A stretch of 64,000 bases of DNA from Tolypeutes matacus (lineage: Eukaryota > Chordata > Mammalia > Cingulata > Chlamyphoridae): assembly GCA_026826555.1 (NCBI GenBank), contig JAKSZT010037198.1, positions 5,561,514-5,625,513 on the forward strand. The letters are read 5' to 3'. The stretch's first letter is position 1; each line of letters starts with the position of its first letter. Positions 42,291 to 55,099 of the stretch are shown here, piece after piece. A program made the translations under genes and the position numbers. The notes beneath the pieces were generated by a model. It made no database searches and was not told where the DNA came from. It saw only the letters and a program-made list of their open reading frames with translations.

Positions 42291-43945
42291 TATTTTTTAT
42301 GTTTATTTAATATAGATATAGATTGCTGGACCAGGCCCCTGGAAATCCCAATTCATTATGTCTAGGGTGGGGTCTGGAAATCTACGTTTTTACAAAACAT
42401 TCCAGTGATTCTGATGTAAGGCCAGGATTGAAAGCCACTGGGGCAGATGACCTTTTAAAGTTCCTGTCACTGCTGAGACGCCACAAGACTAGCATTGGGT
42501 AGGCAGGTGCTGCCCCCTGGTGGCCTTGGCTGCCATCTGGCCATACTCTGCTGTGCTGCCTAGTGAAGTGACCTGCTTTGTGAGCACTGAAGAGTCTTGC
42601 TCCTGACACTCCTGGAGGGCTTCCTGTCAGACACCTTGAAAATCTTAGCTTTTGGGCATTGACACCGTTTCTCATGTATAAAGGTGTTGCTGCTAAATGG
42701 TAGCAACTATGCATCTCTGTACCAACACCTAATATACTGTTTGGCATGTCTTTGGTGTCATTAGTATTTTCTGAGTATGAGACACAAACTCCTAAGGCTC
42801 TCGTGTGGAGGGACAATACCTACATCATTGCAATGTCTGTCATAATTTTTCTTCACGGGACTATGATATGACCCATGGTACATATGAATCCTTGACCATG
42901 ATCAGTTTCCTGAAGAAATTCTACCATTAAAATAATTGTAGCATTATAGCATTATAACGGAAGCAGGGTCTGGCCTTTGGCTTAAGCAAGTTTTCTTGAA
43001 ACAGATGAATATGAATCCTTTTAAGTTGTTTAACCCTCCACAGTGCACAGAGTCTTTTCATGTACATCATCTCCCTTGTTAGCTGTTCCCTATAAACCAT
43101 AAGGCAAGAAGGGCAAATGTGGTTATCCACACCCACATCATTAAAAATGGCAGACAACTGTGTCCATTATCTGAATGTGCCTTGGTTTAGGAAGACACTG
43201 ATCCCACTGTCATACTCACACAAGCACCTTCTGTCAGTGAGCCCCGAATCAATAAAGAACCTATACTAAAGGTCTGCTCTTCAAGAAGGCATAAGACTGT
43301 CTTCGGCTCAGCATTTAGCTCTAACTCTTCACTTCTGAGACAGAGGAGCAAGGGCTGGGTGAACTACTGGAGAAGAGTTTGCAGAGTTTTAATGGTTTAT
43401 GGATTATCTCTGAAAGGTAAGTAGTGCCCTGGTTGCAGCAGGTGAGAGGCTTGCAGAATTTCTTGATTTTGCCTTGGAGGAAAGGTTAGATTAATAGGAG
43501 ATTGAGAACTGCTGTAGCAGCATAGCACCCTAGAGGGCAGCAGCAGCTGCAGGAAGCAGTTGCTGGTTGGGTAGGAACTATAGGATGACAATAAAAGATT
43601 CAAGCTAGTTTATAAGTATCTTGACCTGCTACTAAAAAGCTGACTCTGGCTGTTTTTCATTTGATTTTCACTTGATTTTGTTAACCTGTCATTCAGTGTT
43701 CTTTGGTTCTTCTCATTCCTGTATTATGGAATTTGTAAGTTCAGAGAAGACATTGAAATGCTCAAATCCATCTTATCTTCAGATGGGACTGTTTTAAAAT
43801 GACTTTAAATCTAAGGATTTATTTTGTTTTTGTAGATATAAGAGGAGGGATATTTAAGGAAAACATTAGCTAATCCATTTCTTTTGTCAAATCATTTTCA
43901 GCATTTCTTCCTTATAGCTAATAAAAATTCCTCATGCTAATGGTT
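42291..43945. other. No gene; unique sequence
   Basis: No coding or RNA gene is supported. The only hint is a weak MIR-like stretch near 43010-43120. Otherwise nothing recognised. Confidence 0.45.
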
Positions 43946-45079
43946 TACTTTTTAAAAATTTGAAAATAACATACATACAGAAAAATACACAGATCACAAG
44001 TGCACAGCTCAATAAATTTGCACAAAACTAAAACATCTAAGTAAACATAGTCAAGAAATAGAACATTTCCAACACCCCAGAACTCTCTCATGCCCCCTAA
44101 TCACTTTCCACTCTGTGTTCTCTCTGATTCCTCAAACCATAGGTTGGTTTTCCTTATTTTTAACCTTTATTAAAATGGAAAAATACAAATGTATTTAAAA
44201 ATTTTTTTTTCATTCAACATTGTTTGTGAGATTTGTCCTTGTTGTTGCATATAGGGTATAATTTGTTCATTTTCATTATTGTATAATATTGCATTGTATG
44301 ACTACATCACGATTTATGTATCCATCCTACTGTTGATGGACATTTGGGTTGCTTTCAGTTTGGGTGTATATTAAACAATGTTGCTGTGAACATTCCATTA
44401 TATGCCTTTTGGTGCACATATGTTCACATTTCCGATGTTATACATCGGAGTGGAATTGCTGGGTCATGGGGAATGTAGATAGACAGCTTTGGTAGTTCCT
44501 GTCAGATGTTTTTCCAAAGTGGTTATATTGACTTACATTCCAACCAGCAGTGGAATATAAAAGTTCCATTTTTCCATATCCTCACTATCATGTAGTTTAG
44601 TCAGTCTTTTAATTTCAGCCTTTCTGGTAGCTACATAATAGTATTTCATTGTGGTTTTTAGTTATATGTATTTCTGTGATTTCTTGTGAGGTTGAGTTCC
44701 TTTTCATATATTTACTGACGATTTGATATTGTCTTTGTGAATTGCCTGTTTAGGCCCTTTACTCGATTGTTTATTGTCTATTAGGTTACATCTTTTTCTT
44801 ATTGATTTGTAGATGTTCTTTATATAATCTGAATACAAGTCCTCTATTGGTTATATATGTTACAATTATTTTTGCTATTTTTTACTTGCCTTTTGAGTCT
44901 CTTAATAGTGTTTGTTTTTTTGTTTTTTTCCTGTTTAATGAAACAGAAGATCTTGATTTTAATGTAGCCCAATGTGTCCACCTTTTCCTTTATGGTTAGT
45001 GCTTTTGTGTCCTGTTTACTAAATCTTTCCCTAACTGGAAAGCCATAAAGATAGTCTCATATGTTAACTTCTAGGATCC

Positions 45080-45581
45080 TGTCCTGATTTGTCTTTTGTG
45101 GACCCTAGAAAGTTATGTTCTTAAGCTAACCCATACCTGTGCTTGTAAATGCAATGTAGATGGGGACTTTTGATTAGTTTCAATTAAGGGACCTTTGATT
45201 AGATCACTTGATTAGATCACTTTAGGGCCTTTGATTGGACTACATCAATGAGGCATGACCCAGTTTGGGTCTTTGCCTTCTGGCTGGGATCTTATATAAA
45301 CTGAGAACTGGAAGCAGAAACACAGAGAGAAAGACAGCTGCTATTTGGCCCCTGCCATGTGAGAGGACTTAAGGAACAGCAGAGATTGGCCACCATCTTG
45401 CCTTGCCACGTGGCAGGACTCCAAGATCTAAGAGCAGACAACCTTTGGTGAGAAAGCACCTCTGATGGTGCCTTGATTTGGACATTTCATGGCCTCAGAA
45501 CTACAAGCTTTTACCCCAAATAATTCCTTTCATAAAAGCCAACCCATTTCTAGTCATTTTGCAGCTTTAGCAAACTAAGAG
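45080..45581 (+). mobile_element. Solo LTR, ERVL/MaLR-type
   Basis: The unit begins TGTCCTGATTTGTC, has TATA-like CTTATATAAACTGAG (45291) and a 3' part ACCCCAAATAATTCC...AAAGCCAACCCATTTCTAGT parallel to the same region of the LTRs at 6007 and 18743. The rest is divergent, so it is a related but older family. The right edge is approximate and no clear TSD was found. Confidence 0.72.
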
Positions 45582-46012
45582 CCATATTATTTTACTTTTA
45601 ATACTTAGATACACAGTCCATCTGGAATTGATTTTTGTATATTGTGTGAAGTAGAGGGCAAATTTATTTTCTTTCTTTTTTTTTCCATATGGATATCCAA
45701 ATAATCTAGCTCTATATATCAAAAAGATTGCTCTTTCTCCAGTGTTTTGCTACGCTGCTTATGTCATAATCAAGGATCCAAATAAGTATGGCTCTTTTCC
45801 TGTATTGTCTACTCTGTTTTAGTTTAGTTTGTCTATCCTTGCACCAATATCACATTGCCTTAAATCCTGGAGCTTTATAATAAGTATTCATATCTGGCAG
45901 ACTGACTCCATTTTGTTGTTGTTCATGATTTTCTCAGCTATTCTTGGCTCTTTGCATTTCCATATACATTTTGGAATCCTCTTATCTATTATCACTCAAA
46001 AATAAACCTGCT

Positions 46013-46278
46013 GGGAGTGGATATGGCTCAAGTGGTTGATCACCTGCTTCCCACATGGGACCTGGGTTTGGTTCCTGGTGCCTCCTAAAAAACAAACAAA
46101 CAAAAAAACCCAACAACAAGCAAACAAATGAAAAAAACCAACTCAGGGAAGCTGATGTGGTTCAGTGGTTGAGCTGATGTGGTTCAGTGATTGAACCACA
46201 TACAAGGTCCTGGGTTCAATCCCTGGCCCCGGTGGAATGGAGTGGAGTGGAGTGGAATAAAATTTTAAAAAATAGAAT
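46013..46278 (+). mobile_element. Dimeric DAS-SINE with duplicated box A segment
   Basis: The head GGGAGTGGATATGGCTCAAG, CAAACAAACAAA linker and second head GGGAAGCTGATGTGGTTCAG are visible. In the second head the segment GCTGATGTGGTTCAGTG.TTGA is tandemly duplicated. The tail contains GGAATGGAGTGGAGTGGAGT pentamers (46232-46258). Confidence 0.88.
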
Positions 46279-47988
46279 AAAATACCTTCTGAGATTTAGA
46301 ATGGGGTTGCTTGAAATGCATAGATGAATTTGAGGGGAATTGACAACTTTATGATATTGAGCCTTTCAAGCTATGAACTTGGTATATCCCTCCATTTATT
46401 TGGGTCTTTTTCTCTCAATAATGTTTTATGGGTTCTACATAGAGGCCTTGCACAATGCTTGTCAGACTTATTCTTAAGTTTTTAATGCCTTTTTATGTTT
46501 TTGTAAATCATACCATTTAAAATTTCATTTTCTAATTTTTTTACTGTTGATATATAGAAATATTGATTTTTGTAGATTGATATTGTATCTAGTAACTTTA
46601 CTAAATTCACTTATTAATTCTAAAAAATTATCTGTAGATTCTTTTGGATTATCTGCATATACAATCTTTTCATCTGTGAATAGTGACAATTTTACTTCTT
46701 CTTTTGCAATCTTTATACTTTACTACTTTTCCATGCCTTATTATATTGGCTAGGAACTCCAGAATAATTTGTAATATAAATGGTGATAGCAAGCATATTT
46801 GCCTTGCTTCCTGTCTCAGGGGTAAAGACCTCAATGTATCCTCTTTATACATAATATTTGCTGTAGGGATTTTAAATATTTGGTAGATATTCTCTATTAG
46901 ACTCCTAGTTTACTAAAAGTTTTTAAAAAATCATGACTGGATGTTTAATTTATCAAATTCTTATATTGTATGTATCAGTATGATCATATGATATTTATAA
47001 TTTATTCTACTAATAATGACTCCCTTTTTTAAAAAATGTGAAATCAGCCTTGCATTTCTGATATGAACCACCTGGATCATGACATGTTATCTTTTTTATG
47101 TATCACTTGGTTTAATTATATTTTAAGATTTTAACATCTATGCTTATGAATGAGATTGGCCATGACTTCTTTACAATATTCTTGTCAAGTTTGGGTGTCA
47201 ATGACTTAAGACCCTCTTGGACTTCTGAGAAGATGGCAGACTGGACTTCTGGGAAGATGGTGGAGTAGAAAGACACGGGACGATCTTCTCCTCCAGAAAA
47301 ATAGCTAGAAGACAGGCTGAAATGGCCTAGAAAAAGATCTTCTAAGGTTTAGGACATCAGGCAAAGGCTGGACACTGCTCAGAGGAGAGAGGGACAAAGG
47401 GGAATCATGAGGACAGCATTGTGAGTTGAAACCAGCAAGTACTGCTGGCACCCTCCCCCACACAAAGACATTTTAGAATATTCAGGCCTTTGGGTCTGTG
47501 GCTACAGACAAAGGGGGCTCCAGGGATCCACCACCTCAGGAAAGGGGAGAGAGAGGGACACAGCCTAAGGCTGACTCAGCTTTTGACCCACAAACTTGGT
47601 CTGCTGTGTCCCACCAGCCCATCCAGGCTGGGTGGGGCCGTGCCATTGTTTGCCTTGGGAGTAAACAATTGGGAGATATCCGACCCTCCCAATCTCCTTC
47701 TCAACTAACTGGGACTGATTGTTGAGGACTCAGAGGGGAGTGGAAATATTTCCTACCTGGGAAAAGGAAGGGGGCTGCTAGAGAAGGCTGGAGAACTGTC
47801 TCTGAGAATGTTTGAATTACAAGGCTCTTAACCTCCAGGAAGGAAACTCTATCACATTGATCCAGTCTGTGTTGCAGCAAACATACTCAGACCAGGCTTT
47901 GACCTGAGGGGGTGCCAAAGAGTACCATCTGCTGGCAGACCAAGGAAGTACATGTGACAAAATTAAAAATAAGCAAGAAAGACTTTTT

Positions 47989-48176
47989 TTTTTTTTTTTT
48001 TTTTAAGATTTTATTTATTTATTCATTTATCCCCCCCTTGCTGCCCATGCTTGCCGAGTCAGCCAACCACGCCGTGCGGGTGGGCCTGTCCTCACCAGGA
48101 GGCCCTGGGAACCGAACCCGGGGCCTCCCATATGGTAAACGGGAGTCACACTGACTGAGCCACAGCCGCCTCCCAC
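47989..48176 (-). mobile_element. DAS-SINE in the L1-A 5'UTR
   Basis: A ~180-bp class copy on the minus strand, with TSD near AAGAAAGACTTTTT (47975-47988) and AGAAAGGCTTTTT (48177-48190), imperfect at two bases. Confidence 0.9.
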
Positions 48177-48405
48177 GAGAAAGGCTTTTTACAGCCTTTA
48201 TAGCCTCCCTCCCCAAGGCCCTAGGAAGTGGGTCTGCAACCAATTACTGGGTCTAGAGCCCAGTTTAGAGCAACTAGCCAGAACAATCTTAATAATCCAG
48301 GTTGAGCCAAGAATCAAAAAGCAACAGTAACACACAGCCTCCCGCCACTAAATCCCTAAAAAAGAGAAAGAAATTGAGCATCTGAGTAAAGTATGTCCTA
48401 ATCAA

Positions 48406-49370
48406 ATGCCTATATATCAGCAAAAAATTATGAGCCATACTAAGAAAATGGAAAATATGGCCCAAGAAAAGGAATATATCAAAGCCCCAGAAGAGACGCA
48501 GAATTTGAGAGAACAAGTTAGTGAGATGCGTACAAATTTCCAAAATCAAATTAATAAGTTGAAAGGCAATATGGCAAAAGAGATAAATATTAAGAAGGCA
48601 TTGAGCAAGCTCAAAAAAGAATTTGAAATCCTGAACAGAAAAGTAACAGAGCTCATGGGAATGAAAGACACAATAGGTGAGATAAAAAACACATTAGAGG
48701 CATACAGCAGCAGACTTGAAATGATAGAAGAAGGAATAAGTGATACCAAAGACAGAACAGCTGAAATTGAAGAGAGAAAAGAATAGAGGAAGAAAAGAAT
48801 GGAAAAAATTGAGCAGGGGCTCAGAGAGTTGAATAACAACATGAAATGCAATAATATACGTGTCATGGGAGTTCCAGAAGGAGAAGAGAAGGGAAAATGG
48901 TCAGAAAGAGTATTTGAGGAAATAATAGCTGAAAATTTCCCAACTCTCACAAAAGAAATACATGTCCAAGAAGCACACCGTACCCCAATCAGAATAAATC
49001 CAAATAGACCTTCTCCAAGACACATACTACTCAGAATGTCAAATGTCAAAGATAAAGAGAACATTCTAAGAGTAGCAACGGAGAAGCAAACCATCACATA
49101 CAAGGGCTCTCAGTAAGACTTAGTGGCAATTTCTCATCAGAAACCATGGAGGTGAGAAGACAGTGGTATGATACAATTAGGATACTGAAAGAGAAAAACT
49201 GCCAGCTGAGAATTCTTTATCCAGCAAAACTGTCCTTCAAATATGAAGATGAATATAAAATATTCACAAACAGAAACCAAGATGGTTTGTAAAAAAGAAT
49301 CCACCTTTGCAGGAAATATTACAGGAAGCCTTAGAACCTGAAAGAAAAAGGAGAGAGAGGCCTCGAGGAG
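48406..49370 (+). pseudogene. L1-A ORF1 remnant
   Basis: From ATG at 48406 the first frame gives a coiled-coil-type segment (NLREQVSEMRTNFQNQI; Leu/Ile heptads) to a stop at 48784. A second piece at 48799-49116 has the RRM start (NNIRVMGVPEGEE) and C-terminal-domain residues. It then frameshifts, and C-terminal coding resumes (KNCQLRILYPAKL...) to about 49370. Not functional. Confidence 0.88.
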
Positions 49371-49987
49371 CATATAGAAGAAAGAATAGCAGAAAGGATG
49401 ACCGAAAGAGTAAAAAGACATATGAAAACCAAAGAATAAAATAGTGGAAGTAAATAATGCATTTACAGTAATATATTGAATATGAATGGATTAAACTCCC
49501 CAATCAAAAGATACAAGCTGACAGAATGGTTAAAAAAACATGAGCCATCCATATGCTGCTTACAAGAAACTCACCTTAGACCCAGGGATACAAACCGGCT
49601 GAAAGTGAAAGGTTGGAAAAAGATACTCCACACAAATAGTAAGCAAAAAAAGAGCAGGAGTAGCTATACTTATATCGGACAAAACAGACTTTAAAATAAA
49701 AAAAGTTATAAGAGATACAGAAGGTCATTATCAATAAAAGGGATAAGAGTGCCCCAAAATACATGAGACAAACTCTGGCAAAACTGAAGGGAGAAATAGA
49801 CATCTATGCAATAATTGTTGGAGACTTCAACAACCCACTCACCTGATTGGGTAGAACAACTTGACAGAAGATCAACAAGGAAACAGAGAACTTGAACAAT
49901 ATGATAAACAAGTTAGACCTAACAGACATATACACAACTCTGCATCCAAACTCAGTGGGTTATGCATTCTTCTCAAGTGCCCATGGA

Positions 49988-51167
49988 GGGAAGCGGATGT
50001 GGCTAAAGTGATTAAGCTCCTGCCCCCACATGGGAGGTCCTGGGTTCGGTTCCTGGTGCCTCCTGGAATGGACAAGCAAGAGAGTGAGCTGACATGACAG
50101 GTTGGTGCGGTGAGCTGACGCAACAAGATGACACAACAAGATTACACAACAAGAGACACAAGGAGGAAAACATAATGAGACACACAACAAAGCAGGGAGC
50201 GGAGATGGCTCAAATGATTAGGCACCTCTCTCCTACATGGGAGATGCCAGGTTCAGTTCCTGGTGCCTCCTAAAAGGAAGACGAGCACACAATGAACAGG
50301 CACAGCAAGTGCAAACAAGGGGTTGGGAAGAAATAAATAAATAAAATAAATCTTTAAAAATATATATATATATTTAAACATACTTAGTTTACATAACTAT
50401 TACACAAAAAATATAGAGATTCCCATATGTCCCACTCCCCACACCTCCCACACCCTCCCACATAAACAACATCCTTCATTAGTGTGGCACATTCATTGCA
50501 ATTGATAAATGCATCCTGGGTCATTGCCACTGAGCATGGACCATAGTTTACATTGCAGTTTACACTGTCTCACACACAATTCTGCAGGTTATGGGAAGAT
50601 ATGTAATGGCCTGTATCTATTGTTGCAATGTCATTTAGGATGCTTCCCAAGTCCCGAAAAGGTATTACACCTGTTTTTCCCTCTCCCTGCCTCCAGAGCC
50701 TCCAGTGGCCACTGTCTCCACATCAATGTTGTAATTTCTTCCATTGTTAGAATCACAATAAATCTATAGTAGAATACCAGTAAGTCCACTATTCCATAGT
50801 TCATTCCCCAATCCTGAAGATTCTGGGATGGTGATGTCCACTCCACCTCTAATTGAGAGGGGGCTTCAATCCCATACAGCCAATGGATGGGACTCTGTTG
50901 CTTGCAGTTGTAGGCTCTCTCGTTTCCTTGGTATGGTGGTTGTCAATTGTCACCTCCTTGTTAGTTGTTCTGAGTGAGTCCAATGAACTTAAGAGTACAT
51001 GTTGAAACTCTGCTGAGGCTCCCTGCCCAGCTGGCACATGGACAGTCCAAAGATGCAAGTCTCTTGGATGTATACCTATCAACTCCAGCACCAAGTATAG
51101 TTTCAAATAGAAGGGACAGATGAGTAAAATAAATCTTAAAAATAAAAAAAAAAAAGGAAAAAAAAAA
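49988..51167 (+). mobile_element. Dimeric DAS-SINE, enlarged by a nested L1 end
   Basis: The TSD AAGTGCCCATGGA is at 49975-49987 and 51168-51180. Heads lie at 49988 and 50199, separated by ACAACAAGA-type repeats. The A-rich tail is split at 50361 by an L1 3' end. Confidence 0.92.
50361..51126 (-). mobile_element. 5'-truncated L1 3' end (long G-rich 3'UTR type)
   Basis: It is homologous to 12698-13543 over about 750 bp (for example TCCACTCCACCTCTAATTGAGAG; TGGTGATGTCC). It sits in the SINE tail between AAAATAAATCTTTAAAAA (50343-50360) and AAAATAAATCTTAAAAA (51127-51143). It is third-level nesting inside L1-A. Confidence 0.88.
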
Positions 51168-51994
51168 AAGTGCCCATGGATCTTTCTCCAGGATAGACCA
51201 CATGTTAGGGCACAATGCAGCTCTCAATAAATAAAAAAAGATTGAAATTATATAAAGCACCTTCTCAGATCATAATGCAATGAAACTGGAGCTCAGTAAT
51301 AAACAGGAAAAGAAAATTCACAAATGTGTGGAGGCTAAACAACACACTCCTAAATAATCAGTGGGTCAAAGAAGAAATTGCAAGTAAAATCAGTAAATAT
51401 ATTGAGACAAATGAAAATGAGAACACAACTTATCAAAACTTACGGGATACAGCAAAGGCAGTCTTGAGAGGGAAATTTATATCCCTAAATGCATGTATTA
51501 AAAAAGAAGAAAGAGCTGAAATCAAAGGTTTAAATGAACTAATAGAGAAACTAGAAAAGAACAGCAAACCAATCCCAAAGCATGCAGAAGGAAAGAAATA
51601 ATAAAGATGAGAGCAGAAATAAATGAAATTGAGAACAAAAAAACAATACAGAAAATCAACAAAACCAAAAGCTGGAGACTTCCGGGAAGATGGCAGACTA
51701 GTAACACACGGGAATCTCTTCTCCAGAAAAATAGCTAGAGGACAGGCTGAAACAGCCCCAAAAAAGATCTTCTAGGGTTTAGGACAGTAGGTGAAGGCTG
51801 CACGCCACCCAGAGGAGAGAGGGACAAAAGAGGGAAATCGCGACGACAGAACCGTGAGTTGGAACCAGCAGCGGCTGCTGCTGCTGGCACCCTCCGCCCC
51901 ACTCTTTAGAATTCTCGGGCCTCTGGGCCTGTGACTACAGACAAAGGGGGCTCCAGGGATCTACCACCCTAGGAAAGGGGAGAGAGAAGGACAC

Positions 51995-52345
51995 AGCCTA
52001 AGGCTGACTCAGGTTCTGACCCGCAAATTTGGGCTGCGGAGCCCCACAGACCCTTCCACATTGTGGTTTGCCCTGGGAGCCTAGGAAGGACTGGAGAAAT
52101 CTGACCCTCCCAATCTCCCTCTCTTCTAGCCTAGTCTAATTGTTGAGGACTCCACAGGGGAGGGGAGAGAGAGCCTGGGGCTGACCCTGTTTTGCTCACA
52201 GGTTTGGTCAGCTCTGTCCCAAGAGCCCTTCCAGGCTGGGTGGGGCTGCGCCATTGTTTGCCTTGGAGCCTGCAAGGGGCTAAAGATATACAAACCTCCC
52301 AGTCTCCTCCTCTACAATCAGGGACTGATTGTTGAGGATTCAGAA
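51995..52345 (+). repeat. ~177-bp tandem duplication in the L1-B 5'UTR
   Basis: AGCCTAAGGCTGACTCAGG (51995) and AGCCTGGGGCTGACCCTG (52172) start two similar units, each ending with ACTGATTGTTGAGGA- or TCTAATTGTTGAGGA-like text and a GAGGGGAG or GAAGGGAG block. L1-A has a single copy of this unit (about 47560-47750). Confidence 0.85.
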
Positions 52346-52789
52346 GGGAGTGGAAATATTTCCTAGCTGGGAAAAGGGAGGGGGCTGCCAGAGAAGACTG
52401 GAGAACTGTCTCAGAAAGTTTGAATTACAAGGCTCTTAGCCTCCAGACAGTAAGCTCTATCACAACAAATATACTCCGACCAGGCATTGAATTGAGAGCT
52501 GCCAACGAGCGCCATCTTCTGGCAGACCAAGGAAGTGCACATAAGAAAATTATAAATAAATAGGAGAGGCTTTTCCTGGCCTATATAGCCTCCCTGCCCA
52601 AGGCCCTAGGAAGCTACTCTATAACCAATTGCTGGGTCCAATGCCCAGTTTTGAGCAACCAGCAGGACAATCCTAACAATCAAGGTTGAGCCAAAAATCA
52701 AAGAGCTTTGGTAACTCACAGCCTCCTGCCACTAAATCCCTAAAAAAGAGAAAGAGATTGAGCATCTAAGTAAACTACATCCTAACCAG

Positions 52790-53982
52790 ATGCCTAAACA
52801 CCAGCAAAAAATTACGAGCCATACTAAGAAAATAGAAGACATGGCTTGGACCATGCCCAAGAAAAGGAATACATCAAAGTCCCAGAAGAGATGCAGAATT
52901 TGAGAGAACTAATCAGCAAGATGAGCACAAATTTCCAAAATCAAATTAATGAGATGAAAGACAATATAGTTAAAGAGATAAATGACATCAAGAAGACATT
53001 GAGTGGGAAGCGGCTGTGGCTCAATCAGTAGGGCTCCCGTTTACCATATGGGAGGCCCCGGGTTCAGTTCCTGGGGCCTCCTGGTGAAGGCAAGCCCGCC
53101 CGCACGGCGTGGTTAGCTGACCCAGCGAGCACAAGCAGCAAGGGGGGGGATAAATGAATAAATAAATAAAATCTTTAAAAAAAAAGAAGACATTGAGTGA
53201 ACGCAAAGAAGAATTTGAAATCCTGAACAGAAAAGTAACAGAGCTCATGGGAATGAAAGACAATAGGTGAAGTCAAAAACACATTTGAGGCATACAACAG
53301 CAGACTTGAAATGATAGAAGAAAGAATAAGTGATACTGAAGACAGAGCAGCTAAAATTGAAGAGAGAAAAGAACAGAGAGAGAAAAGAATGGAAAAAATT
53401 GAGCAGGGGCTCAGAAAGTTGAATGACAACACAAAACGCAACAACATACGTGTCATGGCAGTTCCAGAAGGGGAAGAGTAGGGAAAAGGGGCAGAAAGAG
53501 GATTTGAAGAAATAATAGCTGAAAATTTCCCAACTCTCATGAAAGAAATGAACTTACATGTCCAAGAAGCACACCATACCCCAATAAGAATAAATCCAAA
53601 TAGACCTATGCCAAGACACATGCTACTAAGAATGTCAAATGTAAAAGATAAAGAGAAAATTCTCAGAGCAGCAAGAGAGAAGCAAATGATCACATACAAG
53701 GGACGTCCAGTAAGACTTAGTGCAGATTTCTCTTCAGAAATCATGGAGGCAAGAAGACAGTGGTATGATACAGTTAGGAAACTGAAAGAGAAAAACTGCC
53801 AGCCGAGAATTCTTTATCCTGCAAAACTGTCCTTCAAATATGAAGGTGAGAATAAAGTATTCACAAACAAACAGAAACTAAGAGAGTTTGCAAAAACGAA
53901 CCCGACTTTGCAGGAAATATTAAAGGAAGCCTTAGAACCTGAAAGAAAAAGACAGGAGAGAGAGGCTTGGAGGAGAGTATAG
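52790..53982 (+). pseudogene. L1-B ORF1 remnant
   Basis: The ATG at 52790 corresponds to that of L1-A. An ~11-bp insertion near 52845 shifts the frame. The frame at 52846-53005 gives the coiled-coil start. A SINE interrupts (53006-53184). 53539-53982 encodes an intact C-terminal domain (RMSNVKDKEKILRAAREKQ; SADFSSEIMEARRQW) to the stop. This end is well conserved, which suggests relative youth. Confidence 0.9.
53006..53184 (+). mobile_element. DAS-SINE in L1-B ORF1
   Basis: Perfect 15-bp TSD AGAAGACATTGAGTG at 52991-53005 and 53185-53199. A complete ~180-bp class element: head GGAAGCGGCTGTGGCTC, box B GGGTTCAGTTCC, and an AATAAATAAATAAAATC tail. Confidence 0.96.
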
Positions 53983-54063
53983 AAGAAAGAATAGCAGAAA
54001 GGATACCCAAAAGGGTAAAAAGAGGGATAAAAACAAGAGGACATATGAAAACCAAAGAATAAA

Positions 54064-55068
54064 ATGGAGGAAGTAAATAGAGCATTTTCAGTAATATCAT
54101 TGAATGTGAATGGATTAAACTCCCCAATCAAAAGATACAGGCAGATAGAATGGATAAAAAAACATGAGCCATCCATATGCTGCTTACAGGAAACTCACCT
54201 TAGACCAGGGATACAACCCGGCTAAAAGTGAAAGGTTGGAAAAAGATACTCGACACGAATAGTAACCAGAAAAGAGCAGGGGTAGCTATACTAATATCAG
54301 ACAAAATAGACTTGAAATGCAAAAAACTGTTAAGAGATATGGAAGGCCATTATATATTAATAAAATGAACGATCCACCAGGAAGATATAACAGTCGTAAA
54401 TATCTATGCACCTAACCAGGATGCCCCAAAATATATGAGACAAACTCTGGCAAAACTGAAGGGAGAAATAGACATTTCTACAATAATCACTGGAGACTTC
54501 AATACCCCACTCACACCATTAGATAGACAACTAGACAGAAGATCAACAAGGAAACAGAGAACTTAAACAATATGATAAACGAGTTAGACCTAACAGACAT
54601 ATACAGAACACTGCATCCAAACTCGGCGGGTTATACATTCTTCTCAAGTGCCCATGGATCTTTCTCCAGGATAGACCACATGTTAGGTCACAATTCAGCT
54701 CTCAATAAATACAAAAAGATTGAAATTATAGAAAACACCTTCTCAAATCATAATGGAATGAAACTAGAAATCAATAACAGGAAAAAAGTAAATTTGCAAA
54801 TCTGTGGAGACTGAACAACCCACTCCTAAATAATCGGTGGGTCAAAGAAGAAATTGCAAGTGAAATCAATAAATATATCGAGACAAATGAAAATGAGAAC
54901 ACAACATATCAAAACTTACGGGATACAGCGAAGGCAGTCTTGAGAGGGAAATTTATAGCCCTAAATGCCTATATTAAAAAAGAAGAGAGGGAAACGGATG
55001 TGGCTCAAAAGGTTCGGCGTCCGTCTGCCATGTGGAGAGACCGGGGTTCGATCCCCGGTAACTCCCGG

Positions 55069-55099
<31 letters not shown>

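Larger units (their letters stand above)
43946..47207 (-). mobile_element. Ancient L1, left half (host of L1-A)
   Basis: Minus-strand old L1: 3' UTR (GAAAATAACATACATACAGAAAAATACACA), the ORF2 end (GTTGATGGACATTTGGGTTG; TGGGTCATGGGG) and the RT region to 47207. It resumes at 61189 beyond L1-A. An LTR (45080-45581) and a SINE (46013-46278) interrupt it. Confidence 0.82.
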
